The notes beneath the pieces were generated by a model, which ran no database searches, was not told where the DNA came from, and saw nothing but the letters and a program-made list of their open reading frames with translations. DNA of 64,000 nucleotides from Sphingobium lactosutens DS20 (lineage in GTDB: Bacteria; Pseudomonadota; Alphaproteobacteria; Sphingomonadales; Sphingomonadaceae): contig NZ_ATDP01000097.1 of NCBI RefSeq assembly GCF_000445105.1, positions 1 through 64,000 of the forward strand, written 5' to 3'. The translations under genes were made by a program, and so were the position numbers. Within the stretch, counting starts at the first letter, position 1. The number at the start of each line of letters is the position of its first letter. Shown here in pieces: positions 49,023 to 57,772 of this stretch.

Positions 49023-49559
49023 GTGACCATCCTGACACTTGATTTCGAGGCGTCGTGCCTGCCGCGCCACGGGCGCTCCTTCCCGATCGAGGTCGGCGTG
49101 GCCGGAGGCGGTCTGTCGCGAAGCTGGTTGATCCGCCCCGATGACCGCTGGGCCGGCTGGGACTGGACGCGCGAGGCGGAGGCCGTCCACGGCCTGACCT
49201 TCGATCGCATCATGCGCGACGGGCTGCCAGCCGCCCGGGTGCTTGCCGAACTTGTCGATCATGTGCAGGGGCGACGGGTCATCGCGGACAGCCTTCTCGA
49301 TTCCTATTGGCTGGGTGAACTCGCCGCAGCGGCTGCTGTGTCGACGCCCTTTGCCATAGACCATATCACCATGTTGTTTGATGAGCAGCGCGCGGATGAC
49401 GCCCGGATTGCAAAAGCGGTGGCTTATGCGGACTCGCTGGGGCTGGTGCGGCATCGGGCGGAAGGGGATGCCCAATGGCTGTCTGCACTGATCGCTGACC
49501 TTATACAGACGTCAAATTCTCGATCAACAGTCCCGATGCTGGTTGCTGCCGCTTCATGA
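49023..49559 (+). CDS. DEDD-family 3'-5' exonuclease
   Basis: 178 residues from a GTG. The Exo motifs are LTLDFEASCLPRHGRSFPIE (D-x-E), HGLTFDRIM, ADSLLDSYWLGEL with an Asp and HRAEGDAQWLSALI (H-x-A-x-G-D), which fits DEDDh. It acts on nucleic-acid 3' ends. Upstream lies corA on the other strand; no operon partner is obvious. Confidence 0.85.
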   Translation: MTILTLDFEASCLPRHGRSFPIEVGVAGGGLSRSWLIRPDDRWAGWDWTREAEAVHGLTFDRIMRDGLPAARVLAELVDHVQGRRVIADSLLDSYWLGELAAAAAVSTPFAIDHITMLFDEQRADDARIAKAVAYADSLGLVRHRAEGDAQWLSALIADLIQTSNSRSTVPMLVAAAS

Positions 49560-49681
49560 TTTTTGCAACGCAGCAATATTTTGTCACATTCGACCCACGC
49601 GCCAGACATTCACGGAATTTAGAGCCGGCCCTCATCGCCATTGATGCCCGCAGGGCAGGACGAACTGACCGTGCAGACCGA

Positions 49682-50389
49682 ATGCATTCACCACTCATCC
49701 TGATCGCTGAAACCCGGCAGGACTTGCGCAGCGCGACGCGTGACCATCTGGAACATAGCGGCTTCCGGGTGCTGCCCGCGTTTACCGCCAACGATATTTT
49801 CAGTGCGCTGTCGACCACGCCGGTGCGCGCCGTCGTGCTGGATTCAGCCTTGCGCGGTGCGGACGGGCTGGATCTGTGCCGCGATGTGCGTGAACGCAGC
49901 CATGTTCCGATCATATTGGTAGGCGACAATAGTTCGGAAGTGGACCGTGTCGTCGGCCTGGAACTGGGCGCGGACGATTATATGGCCAAACCCTATTCCG
50001 CGCGCGAACTGGCGGCCCGCCTGCGGGCGGTTCTGCGCCGCGGTGGTGATCGCACCACCGGGCTGCGCCGGCATAGCCAGGCGATGTTCGACGGCTGGAC
50101 CGTCGACTTCGCCCGGCGCGAAGTGACGGAGCCGGGCGGGCAGCCGGTCGTGCTGACCGCCGCGGAATTCGCGCTCCTGGCAATCTTTCTCGATCATCCG
50201 CGCGCCGTCATCGCCCGCAGCCGCCTGATGGAGCTAGCCGGGGTGCGTGACGGCGCGTCCTCCGACCGCAGCGTGGATGTGCTGGTCAGCCGGTTGCGGC
50301 GCAAGCTGGGGGTTGGCGGGCGTCCTGCACCCATCGTCACCGTCCGGGGCGTCGGCTATATGTTCGCGGCCAATGTCGAGCGGCACTGA
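49682..50389 (+). CDS. Atypical OmpR-family response regulator
   Basis: 235 residues from ATG 49682; an in-frame start at 49556 is unlikely. Receiver domain followed by a winged-helix domain (SVDVLVSRLRRKLGVGGRPA, then TVRGVGYMFAAN). The phospho-acceptor Asp (VVLDSALRGADG) and the Lys (DDYMAKPYS) are present. The usual acidic pair near the start reads ET (IAETRQDLR), and the Thr/Ser switch position reads Gly (LVGDNSSEVD). No kinase gene is next to it. It may be regulated without phosphorylation. Confidence 0.85.
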   Translation: MHSPLILIAETRQDLRSATRDHLEHSGFRVLPAFTANDIFSALSTTPVRAVVLDSALRGADGLDLCRDVRERSHVPIILVGDNSSEVDRVVGLELGADDYMAKPYSARELAARLRAVLRRGGDRTTGLRRHSQAMFDGWTVDFARREVTEPGGQPVVLTAAEFALLAIFLDHPRAVIARSRLMELAGVRDGASSDRSVDVLVSRLRRKLGVGGRPAPIVTVRGVGYMFAANVERH

Positions 50390-50511
50390 TGACAACAGTC
50401 AGACACAGTTTTTAACAAAGCCGCTGCGACGCAGCAAAAACCTGTCTCTATTGTGCACACTATCCCGGTCCGTCCCCCGCCGGCCCCCGTGAGATATAAG
50501 AGGATAGCGCC

Positions 50512-51210
50512 ATGAATGAGCTTATCGGCCGCGTGTTCAGCTTCGAAACTCAAGTGTTTCCCAATGAAAGCGCGCTTTACAATCAATTGGCGAGCCAGGG
50601 GCAAAGCCCCAAGGCGCTGATGATATCCTGCGCCGATTCGCGCATCGTTCCCGAACATATCATGCAGGCGCAGCCGGGCGATCTGTTCGTCTGCCGCAAT
50701 GCCGGCAACATCGTGCCGCCCCATGCCAGCCAGTTGGGCGGCGTTACCGCCACGGTCGAATATGCCGTGATGGTGCTGGGCGTGCGCGACATCATCGTGT
50801 GCGGTCATAGCGACTGCGGCGCGATGAAGGCGCTGGCGACCGAGGCTGACCTGACGTCCATGCCCAATGTGGCCGCCTGGCTGCGTCACAGCCACGCCGC
50901 GCAGAAGGTCTGCCGCGACAGCTATCCCAGCGACATCAGCGACGCGGAAAAGCTGCGCAACATGGCGCTGGAAAATGTCATCGTCCAACTGACCCATCTG
51001 CGCACGCATCCGTCGGTGGCTTCCGGCATCGCGCGCGGCGATATTGCGCTGCATGGCTGGTATGTCGACATTCATGCAGGCCAGGTGCTGGGCCTCGATG
51101 GCGAAACCAATCGCTTCATGCCGCTGCGTGAGGGGCAGAAGCTGCCCGTCGCGCTGCCCCACGGCCGTCGCCTCGCCGGCGTCGAACCCCTCGCGCAAGC
51201 CGCGGAGTAA
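50512..51210 (+). CDS. Beta-class carbonic anhydrase
   Basis: 232 residues, ATG with AGAGGAT upstream. Zinc-site motifs CADSR, CRNAGN and GHSDCGA are complete, so CO2 hydration to bicarbonate is expected. The gene is followed after three bases by a SulP transporter, a common carbonic anhydrase-bicarbonate transporter pair. Confidence 0.94.
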   Translation: MNELIGRVFSFETQVFPNESALYNQLASQGQSPKALMISCADSRIVPEHIMQAQPGDLFVCRNAGNIVPPHASQLGGVTATVEYAVMVLGVRDIIVCGHSDCGAMKALATEADLTSMPNVAAWLRHSHAAQKVCRDSYPSDISDAEKLRNMALENVIVQLTHLRTHPSVASGIARGDIALHGWYVDIHAGQVLGLDGETNRFMPLREGQKLPVALPHGRRLAGVEPLAQAAE

Positions 51211-51213
51211 TCC

Positions 51214-52710
51214 ATGCTTAAAGCCCTTTCCGGCGGCTCATTCAGCCGCGACTTCACCGCCTCCATCGTCGTATTCCTGGTGGCGATGCCGCTCTGCATG
51301 GGCATTGCCGTCGCGTCCGGCGTGCCTCCGGAAAAGGGCCTCATTACCGGTATCATCGGCGGCATCATCGTCGGCCTGTTCGCCGGCTCTCCGCTTCAGG
51401 TCAGCGGCCCCGCCGCCGGCCTTGCCGTCATTGTGTTCGAAATCGTGCGCGAACAGGGCCTGTCCGCGCTCGGCCCGATCCTGATCCTGGCCGGCGCCAT
51501 TCAGGTGATTGCCGGCGTCGCCCGCGTCGGCGGCTGGTTTCGGGCGATTTCGCCGGCCGTCGTTCACGGCATGCTGGCGGGCATCGGCGTACTCATCGTC
51601 GTGGGGCAGTTCCACGTCCTGTTCGATGACAAGCCCTTGTCGAGTGGTCTGTCGAACCTGATTGCAATGCCGGGACAGCTTTTGGGCCTCACCAATCAGG
51701 ACGCCGCGACCGCCTTTGCCGTGGGCCTGGTGACCATCCTTGGCATGCTGGGCTGGGAGAAGTTTCGCCCGGCCTCGATGAAATTGGTGCCCGGCGCGCT
51801 GGTCGGCGTCGTGCTGGCGACGCTCGTCGCCTTTGCGCTCAACCTCCCGGTGGCGCGCGTCGTCGTGCCCGAATCGATCCTGTCCGCGATCACCCCGCCC
51901 GAAGCCGGGCTGATGGCGCAGTTGCTCAACCCAACCGTCATCACCACCGCCATCGCCATCGCCTTCATCGCCAGTGCCGAAACATTGCTGTCGGCCGCGG
52001 CGGTCGATCGCATGCATGATGGCGTGCGCACCAACTATAACAAGGAATTGAGCGCGCAGGGCGTGGGCAATCTGCTCTGCGGCTTTGCCGGTGCGTTGCC
52101 GATGACCGGCGTCATCGTCCGGTCTTCCGCCAACGTTCAGGCCGGGGCGAAGACCCGACTGTCGACCATCCTGCACGGCATCTGGATCCTGGCCTTCGTC
52201 GCGCTGCTGCCCTGGCTGCTGCGGGAAATTCCGATGGCCGCACTGGCCGGCATCCTTGTCATCACGGGCGTCCGGCTGGTCAGCGTGGCGCATGTGAAGC
52301 ATCTCTTCCATCTCTATGGCCCGCTGCCGGCCATTGTGTGGGCCGCGACGCTGATCTGCGTGGTGGCGACCGATCTGCTCACCGGCGTTCTGGTCGGCAT
52401 CGGCCTGTCGCTGCTCGAATTGCTGCCGCAAGCGCGCAAGCTGGGCCTGAAGGTCGAAGAGGAAAGCCGGGGCGAGGCGCATGAAATCGCCCTGCGCGGC
52501 ACGGCGACCTTCCTCAATCTGCCTAAGCTGTCGGCGAAGCTGGAATCGCTCCCGGCCGCCGGTCTTGTGATCCTCAATGTCGAGCGTCTGGGCCATATCG
52601 ACCACACCTGCGCGGAAATGGTCCGCGAATGGGTGGAGCGCCGTCGGAAGGCCGGCAATCCGGTCGAGCTGTTCGGCGCCACCGGCAAGATGCGTCAGTT
52701 CGCCGCCTGA
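51214..52710 (+). CDS. SulP-family anion (bicarbonate) transporter with STAS domain
   Basis: 498 residues. About 10-12 membrane helices; the conserved LVAMPLCMGIAVASGVPPEK and GSPLQVSGPAAGLAVIVFE lie in the first helices. The C-terminal 100 residues form a STAS-like domain (LVILNVERLGHIDHTCAEMV). The SulP family moves sulfate or bicarbonate. The neighbouring carbonic anhydrase favours bicarbonate. The gene ends before a strong terminator. Confidence 0.9.
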   Translation: MLKALSGGSFSRDFTASIVVFLVAMPLCMGIAVASGVPPEKGLITGIIGGIIVGLFAGSPLQVSGPAAGLAVIVFEIVREQGLSALGPILILAGAIQVIAGVARVGGWFRAISPAVVHGMLAGIGVLIVVGQFHVLFDDKPLSSGLSNLIAMPGQLLGLTNQDAATAFAVGLVTILGMLGWEKFRPASMKLVPGALVGVVLATLVAFALNLPVARVVVPESILSAITPPEAGLMAQLLNPTVITTAIAIAFIASAETLLSAAAVDRMHDGVRTNYNKELSAQGVGNLLCGFAGALPMTGVIVRSSANVQAGAKTRLSTILHGIWILAFVALLPWLLREIPMAALAGILVITGVRLVSVAHVKHLFHLYGPLPAIVWAATLICVVATDLLTGVLVGIGLSLLELLPQARKLGLKVEEESRGEAHEIALRGTATFLNLPKLSAKLESLPAAGLVILNVERLGHIDHTCAEMVREWVERRRKAGNPVELFGATGKMRQFAA

Positions 52711-52738
52711 GCTGAACCCCCTCAAGCGACGCTCCCGG

Positions 52739-52774
52739 GTCGCCGCGTTCTTCCCCGAACGCGGCGACTTTTTT
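52739..52774 (+). terminator. Strong Rho-independent terminator after SulP gene
   Basis: GTCGCCGCGTTC (52739-52750) pairs perfectly over 12 bp with GAACGCGGCGAC (52757-52768), loop TTCCCC, then six T. It ends the carbonic anhydrase-SulP transcript. The rest of the gap up to 52969 shows no other clear feature. Confidence 0.92.
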
Positions 52775-52969
52775 GGTTGAGGGCTCGATCAAAAATGTTG
52801 CAGCGGCGCAACAGCGACATCATTCCTTTCGCAGATGCGGCAAAAATAGGTTTAATATTTTAGCAGCATTGCGTATGGGAAGCGTCATCCGCTGATATCG
52901 GGGGCGCCAAACAGACTCCCGGACCGGCGGATGCAGGACGGAACATTCCAACGTAAAAGGGGAATGTTC

Positions 52970-53809
52970 ATGAATTACAAGATCGCCTGTGCCGCCCTCG
53001 CGCTTCTTTCCAGCGCCCCGGCTTTCGCGCAGGAAGAGCCCGCCAGCCCCGTCACCGTATCCGGCAGCGTTGCTCTGGTGTCCGACTATCGCTTCCGCGG
53101 CGTGTCGATGACCGACAAGGGCGCAGCGGTGCAGGGCGGCATTACCGTGACTCACGAAAGCGGCGCTTATGCCGGCGCCTGGGCGTCCAACCTCTCGGGC
53201 TGGGGCACTTTCGGTGGGCCGAACCTCGAACTCGATCTCTATGCCGGTTATGCCATTCCGCTGGGCGAAAACGCCACGCTCGATGTCGGTTTGACCTGGT
53301 ATATGTATCCCTCGGGCGCGGACAATACCGACTTTGCCGAACCCTATGTGAAGCTGTCGAGCCAGATCGGTCCGGTCAAGGGCTTGGTTGGCGTCGCCTA
53401 TGCGCCGAAGCAGGAAGCCATCGGCAAATTCTACAATGATGCCGCCAGCTATGCGACGGGCATTCCCGACAATCCGGGCGACAAGGAAGATAATTTCTAC
53501 ATCTGGGGTGACGTCAGCAGCGCCATTCCCAACACCCCCGTGACGGTGAAGGCGCATCTGGGCTGGTCCAGCGGCAATAGCGGCCTTGGCCCGAATGGTA
53601 CGTCGCCCGCGCCGACCGGCAAATATGCCGACTGGATGGTCGGTGCGGATGTCGCCATTCCCGGCACGCCGCTGACGCTCGGCATCGCCTATGTCGACAC
53701 CGACATTGCCCGGGTCGAGGAAAATTACCTGCGCCCCAACCTGTCGGATGCCGATGGATCGTCCATCGTGCGCAGCCAGGTTGTCTTCTCGCTTTCGGCG
53801 GCCTTCTAA
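52970..53809 (+). CDS. TorF-family putative porin
   Basis: 279 residues from the third in-frame ATG, eight bases after AAGGGG. A signal peptide (IACAALALLSSAPAFAQ) is followed by a beta-barrel. VTVSGSVALVSDYRFRGVSM is the TIGR02001 signature, and the protein ends in SLSAAF with the terminal Phe. It is probably an outer-membrane channel with unknown substrate. Confidence 0.93.
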   Translation: MNYKIACAALALLSSAPAFAQEEPASPVTVSGSVALVSDYRFRGVSMTDKGAAVQGGITVTHESGAYAGAWASNLSGWGTFGGPNLELDLYAGYAIPLGENATLDVGLTWYMYPSGADNTDFAEPYVKLSSQIGPVKGLVGVAYAPKQEAIGKFYNDAASYATGIPDNPGDKEDNFYIWGDVSSAIPNTPVTVKAHLGWSSGNSGLGPNGTSPAPTGKYADWMVGADVAIPGTPLTLGIAYVDTDIARVEENYLRPNLSDADGSSIVRSQVVFSLSAAF

Positions 53810-53819
53810 CCTGAAAAAG

Positions 53820-53848
53820 CCGGACCCGGTCAGCCGGGTCCGGTCTTT
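53820..53848 (+). terminator. Terminator after the TorF-type porin gene
   Basis: CCGGACCCGG (53820-53829) pairs with CCGGGTCCGG (53834-53843) across a TCAG loop, followed by TCTTT. The stem is perfect; the T tract is short, so efficiency may be moderate. Confidence 0.78.
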
Positions 53849-53976
53849 GTAGTGGGCGGGACGTGACAAATTGTTGCTGCGGCCATGATCGTCCATGGCT
53901 TGCCCTTTGGGCCAGTTGACCGTCGATCCGCCGCCGCTTATTTCCCGGTCATGTCCTTGCCCAAGCAGCCGCATTC

Positions 53977-54687
53977 ATGACCGCTCCGTCGATCATCCTG
54001 GTCGAGGACGACCCGCCGCTGCGCACCCTTACCGCCCGCGCGCTTCAGGAACATGGCTATCAGGTGCGCCCCGCCTCGTCCGGCCCCGAAATGTGGGTGG
54101 CCTTCGATGCCGGCCCGGTAGACCTTGTCGTGCTGGACGTCATGCTGCCCGGCACCAACGGCATAGACCTGTGCCGCCAGATCCGGCGCAAGAGCGACGT
54201 GCCGATCATTTTCATCAGCGCCCGGGGCAGCGAAACCGACCGCATTGTCGGCCTTGAACTGGGCGCTGACGATTATCTGCCCAAACCCTTTGGCACGCGC
54301 GAACTCATCGCCCGCATACGCGCCATCCTGCGCCGCGTGGGCGTGGAGCGCGGGCCGGACGAACATCGCGAAAGCGAAGCGCATTTCGACGGCTGGTCCG
54401 TCAACTTTCCTCGTCGCGAACTGCGGTCCCCCACCGGAGCCATCGTCGACCTGACCGGTGCTGAGTTTGATCTTCTGGGCAGTTTCCTCAGCCACCCGCA
54501 GCGGGTCATCGCGCGCGAACGGCTGATCGAACTGTCCCGCACGCGCATGGGCGACAGCAGTGACCGCAGCATCGACGTGCTGGTCAGCCGCCTGCGCCGC
54601 AAGCTCAGCACCCAGGACAAGGGCGCGCCGATCACCACGGTTCGCGGTGTGGGCTATATGTTCAACGCCGAAGTCAGCCGCGCTTGA
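53977..54687 (+). CDS. OmpR-family response regulator
   Basis: 236 residues. The receiver keeps all key residues: acidic pair in IILVEDDPPLR, phospho-Asp in LVVLDVMLPGTNGID, switch Ser in IIFISARGSETD and Lys in DYLPKPFGTREL. The winged helix carries DRSIDVLVSRLRRKL and TVRGVGYMFNAEV. It is followed by a histidine kinase whose TTG start overlaps its stop. The two should act as a pair, with the convergent phosphatase gene downstream as a neighbour. Confidence 0.94.
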   Translation: MTAPSIILVEDDPPLRTLTARALQEHGYQVRPASSGPEMWVAFDAGPVDLVVLDVMLPGTNGIDLCRQIRRKSDVPIIFISARGSETDRIVGLELGADDYLPKPFGTRELIARIRAILRRVGVERGPDEHRESEAHFDGWSVNFPRRELRSPTGAIVDLTGAEFDLLGSFLSHPQRVIARERLIELSRTRMGDSSDRSIDVLVSRLRRKLSTQDKGAPITTVRGVGYMFNAEVSRA

Positions 54688-56015
54688 AACGGCATATGCG
54701 CGGATCGCTGGGGCTGCTGGGGCGGCTCTTTGCGATCCTGCTGCTGACCGTGCTGCTGGAATTTGCCGTCGGCACGCTGATCTACGAACGGACCAGCCAG
54801 CTTTATCTGCAGGATGACGAAGCGCGGCGCCTGGCCGAACATCTGGTGATCGCGCGCAAGCTGCTGACCGAACAACCGCCCGAAGACCGCCGCCTGCTGG
54901 GCATCCAGCTGACGACGGATCGCTACGACGTCCACTGGTCGCCCGCCGCGCCGCCGCCGCCGCCGCTGTCGCCGGAACTGGAACGGATGCGGCGGCAGAT
55001 CATCGCCTGGGAGCCCAGTCTGGAACGCTCGCAGCTGTGGTTGCGGCTCAGCCCCGGCCGCCACTCGGAAATCAACGGTGGGCTGCGGCTTGCCGATGGC
55101 AGCTGGCTCTATTTCGGGATGCAGCATAGCGGTGGCAAATGGGCCTTCACCATCGGGCGCATGGGTCTGGCGCTGATCCCGGTGCTGGCGCTGTTGCTTG
55201 CCGGATGGGTGCTGATCCGCCGGACGCTGGCGCCGCTGCGCGACCTGACCCATGCCACCCATCGCATTGGCCTCGGGTCCGAAGTCATCGTGCCGGAAGC
55301 GGGCACCGCAGACGTGCGCAACCTCATCAGCGCGTTCAACGCGATGCAGGCGCGCTTGCATCGCCTCATCAACGAACGGACTGAAACGCTGGCCGCCGTG
55401 GGTCACGACCTGCGCACGCCCCTGTCGCGCCTGCAATTGCGACTCGAAGCCATACGGGATGACGAAACGCGCGATGCCATGGCGGACGATCTGGAGGAAA
55501 TGGGCGCGATGCTGGAATCGCTCCTCGCGTTCCTGGGAGGAGAAAGAGACCCGGAGCCTGTCGTGCGCACCGATATCGCCGTCAGCATCGCCACGGTCGT
55601 CGATGCCTTTCAGGATCATGATCAGGATGTCAGCTATGATGGCCCCGATCATCTGGAAATGGATGTGCGCGGCCTGTCCCTGCGCCGGGCCGTACGCAAC
55701 CTCATCGAAAATGCACTCCATTATGGCGATCGCGCGCGCGTCACGCTGGTGCGCAAGGGACAGGAGGTGCTGATCCGCGTCGACGATGACGGGCCGGGCA
55801 TTCCGCGCGAGCGGCTGGAGGAAGTGTTGCGGCCCTTTTCCCGCCTGGACGACGCGCGCCAGCGCAACACGCGCGGATTGGGCCTGGGCCTCGCCATCGT
55901 GCAAAAGGCCGTGGCGGCCGAAGGCGGTCAATTGACCCTGGCGAACCGCCCGGACGGCGGCCTGCGCGCGGAAATCTGCCTGCATCTGCCCCGGTCCGCC
56001 GCGCGCGGCGGCTGA
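54684..56015 (+). CDS. Sensor histidine kinase
   Basis: 443 residues from a TTG (TTGA overlap); ATG 54696 is an alternative. Two membrane helices (about 10-30 and 150-175) flank a periplasmic region with a Pro-rich patch. HAMP follows, then H-box AVGHDLRTPLSRLQLRLEAI, N-box LRRAVRNLIENALHYGDRAR, G-boxes VDDDGPGIPRERLEE and RGLGLGLAIV. The kinase of the pair; the signal is unknown. Confidence 0.93.
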   Translation: MKRHMRGSLGLLGRLFAILLLTVLLEFAVGTLIYERTSQLYLQDDEARRLAEHLVIARKLLTEQPPEDRRLLGIQLTTDRYDVHWSPAAPPPPPLSPELERMRRQIIAWEPSLERSQLWLRLSPGRHSEINGGLRLADGSWLYFGMQHSGGKWAFTIGRMGLALIPVLALLLAGWVLIRRTLAPLRDLTHATHRIGLGSEVIVPEAGTADVRNLISAFNAMQARLHRLINERTETLAAVGHDLRTPLSRLQLRLEAIRDDETRDAMADDLEEMGAMLESLLAFLGGERDPEPVVRTDIAVSIATVVDAFQDHDQDVSYDGPDHLEMDVRGLSLRRAVRNLIENALHYGDRARVTLVRKGQEVLIRVDDDGPGIPRERLEEVLRPFSRLDDARQRNTRGLGLGLAIVQKAVAAEGGQLTLANRPDGGLRAEICLHLPRSAARGG

Positions 56016-56033
56016 CCGGGGCAGGGCGCGCTA

Positions 56034-57695
56034 TCAGCGCCTGGCGCAGCTGTCGCCGTCGCCAGCGATCAGGTCGAGGCAGCGGCCGTCAATCTCCCCC
56101 TGGGGCACGGGCAGATCGATCAGCGCGGCGAGGCTGGGCAGGATGTCCACCGTCTCCACGCCCAATGGCTGTTCGAAATGCCGCATCCCCTTGCGCCAGA
56201 ACAGGATCGGCACGCGGCGATCCATGTCCCATGGCGATCCATGGGTCGCCACCGCGCCCATCACCGCCCGTTCGGGGATCGACATGATATTGGGCTTGAG
56301 CAGCACCAGCAGGTCGCCCGACCGTTCGGGATAGAAGCTGGCTCGCGCCTCCTGGATCAGGCTCCAATTTTCAGGGCGTCCGGTGGGGGAGGGCGTCGCG
56401 GCGATCTCGGCCTTGGTAAAGACCGCCTGCACCTGCGGATGGGCGCGCAGGAGCTTCAGCGTCTCGGCTTCCACCTTTGTCCGTTCGGCAGCGGACAGTC
56501 CCCGATCGAAATAGAGGTCGCCGGCCGCGCCATCGGCCCAGATCAGCGTGCGGCCCGGCATGCCGACTTTCTGCGCGATCGTGGCGTTCAGCGCCTTGGG
56601 CGTCAGCGCCGCGTCGACCCGGCTTTCCATCGGCATGGCGTTCATCCGGTGCCGCTCGGGCAGGTCATGGCCGCCATGATCGGCGGTCAGCACGACGGCA
56701 TAGTCGATCCCGTCCTTGTCCAGCCGGTCGAAGAAGGCGCCCAGTTCCTGGTCCAGCCGCGCCACCTGGATGCAGCTTTCGGTGCCTTCAGTGCCATAGC
56801 TGTGCCCGATATAGTCCGTCGCGGACAGGCCGATCGAAATGATGTCGGTCTGCGCCTGCTTGCCCAGGTCCATGCTTTCGATCGCGGCGGCGGCAAAGGC
56901 CAGCGTCATCGCATCCTGTTCCGGCGAAACGCGGAATGCCTTGAAATCGCCGGCCTCGCGCGCAAAGCGGCCTGTACCGACGCTGCGGTCGCCCGCCTTT
57001 ACCGCGAAATCCTTGGACACGCATTGCTGTGGCAATTCAAAGCCCGGATTGGCCTGCGCCAGGCGCTGCGCCATGGCCTCGTTGACCTTGGCCACCAACG
57101 GGGGCGTGGCGATGCCCTTGTAGCTGACATAGCCCTGCGGACCGCCCAGCCACCAGACCTGATCGGCGGTCGGCCCACCCATCATGATCGCGGCCCGATC
57201 CTTGCCGGCGATCGACACGACACGGGTGGCGGGATTGGCCAGTTTCATGCGACCGCCCAGCGTCGGGACCTTGAGGTGCATGGGCGAGGCGACATAATTG
57301 TCGCTGCTGCTGCCCGGCTGGCTTTCATCCTCCGCGCAATAGACCGTCTTGTCGGCGCGCGCGGTGCCCAGGTCGATCCAGTTGTTGGCGACGATGCCGG
57401 TGCGCGACGGGCGACTGCCAGTCAGGATGGTCGAATGGCCGGGGCATGTCTCGGTCGCGGCATGGCTCTGATATCCGCGCGGGAAAACCGCGCCTTCCGT
57501 CAGCCGCTTGAGACCGCCGGCATAATATTGGCGATATTCGCTGAACAAGTCAGCCGAAAACTGGTCGACGGATATGGCGACGATCAGCTTGGGCGGGGTC
57601 GCAGGGACCGTGCTTGCGGGCGCCGGGGCAGGGCCTTGTGCCATTACGGGGATGGCGGTGGCGAGCAACAAAGCGGCGGCGACTCTTTTCAACAT
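56034..57695 (-). CDS. phoK: PhoK-type alkaline phosphatase
   Basis: 553 residues from ATG 57693-57695. Signal peptide (LKRVAAALLLATAIPVMAQ), then PPKLIVAISVDQFSADLFSE with a metal-binding Asp, HAATETCPGHSTILTGSRPS with the nucleophile Thr (about 83) and VVLTADHGGHDLPERHRMNA with metal ligands. It closely matches, from memory, the zinc-dependent PhoK of Sphingomonas BSAR-1, a secreted high-activity alkaline phosphatase. It is convergent with a histidine kinase gene and likely acts in phosphate supply. Confidence 0.92.
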   Translation of the reverse strand: MLKRVAAALLLATAIPVMAQGPAPAPASTVPATPPKLIVAISVDQFSADLFSEYRQYYAGGLKRLTEGAVFPRGYQSHAATETCPGHSTILTGSRPSRTGIVANNWIDLGTARADKTVYCAEDESQPGSSSDNYVASPMHLKVPTLGGRMKLANPATRVVSIAGKDRAAIMMGGPTADQVWWLGGPQGYVSYKGIATPPLVAKVNEAMAQRLAQANPGFELPQQCVSKDFAVKAGDRSVGTGRFAREAGDFKAFRVSPEQDAMTLAFAAAAIESMDLGKQAQTDIISIGLSATDYIGHSYGTEGTESCIQVARLDQELGAFFDRLDKDGIDYAVVLTADHGGHDLPERHRMNAMPMESRVDAALTPKALNATIAQKVGMPGRTLIWADGAAGDLYFDRGLSAAERTKVEAETLKLLRAHPQVQAVFTKAEIAATPSPTGRPENWSLIQEARASFYPERSGDLLVLLKPNIMSIPERAVMGAVATHGSPWDMDRRVPILFWRKGMRHFEQPLGVETVDILPSLAALIDLPVPQGEIDGRCLDLIAGDGDSCARR

Positions 57696-57772
57696 CAGCT
57701 GTAACCTTCTCTTGCCTTGACGGCGGATGGGGAGCGACCTAGCCCCCAAGCACCCACCCGACCAGAGGCCCG

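Noticed and set aside
50425-50450. Terminator at the GCTGCGACGCAGC palindrome downstream of the response regulator
   Set aside because: The stem is short and is followed by A instead of T on the plus strand; no gene ends there on the minus strand.
51238-52725. 495-residue minus-strand frame opposite the SulP transporter
   Set aside because: Highly polar mirror of a membrane protein, with no domain.
54654-55985. 443-residue minus-strand frame opposite the histidine kinase
   Set aside because: The plus-strand kinase has all H, N and G boxes; the antisense frame has none.
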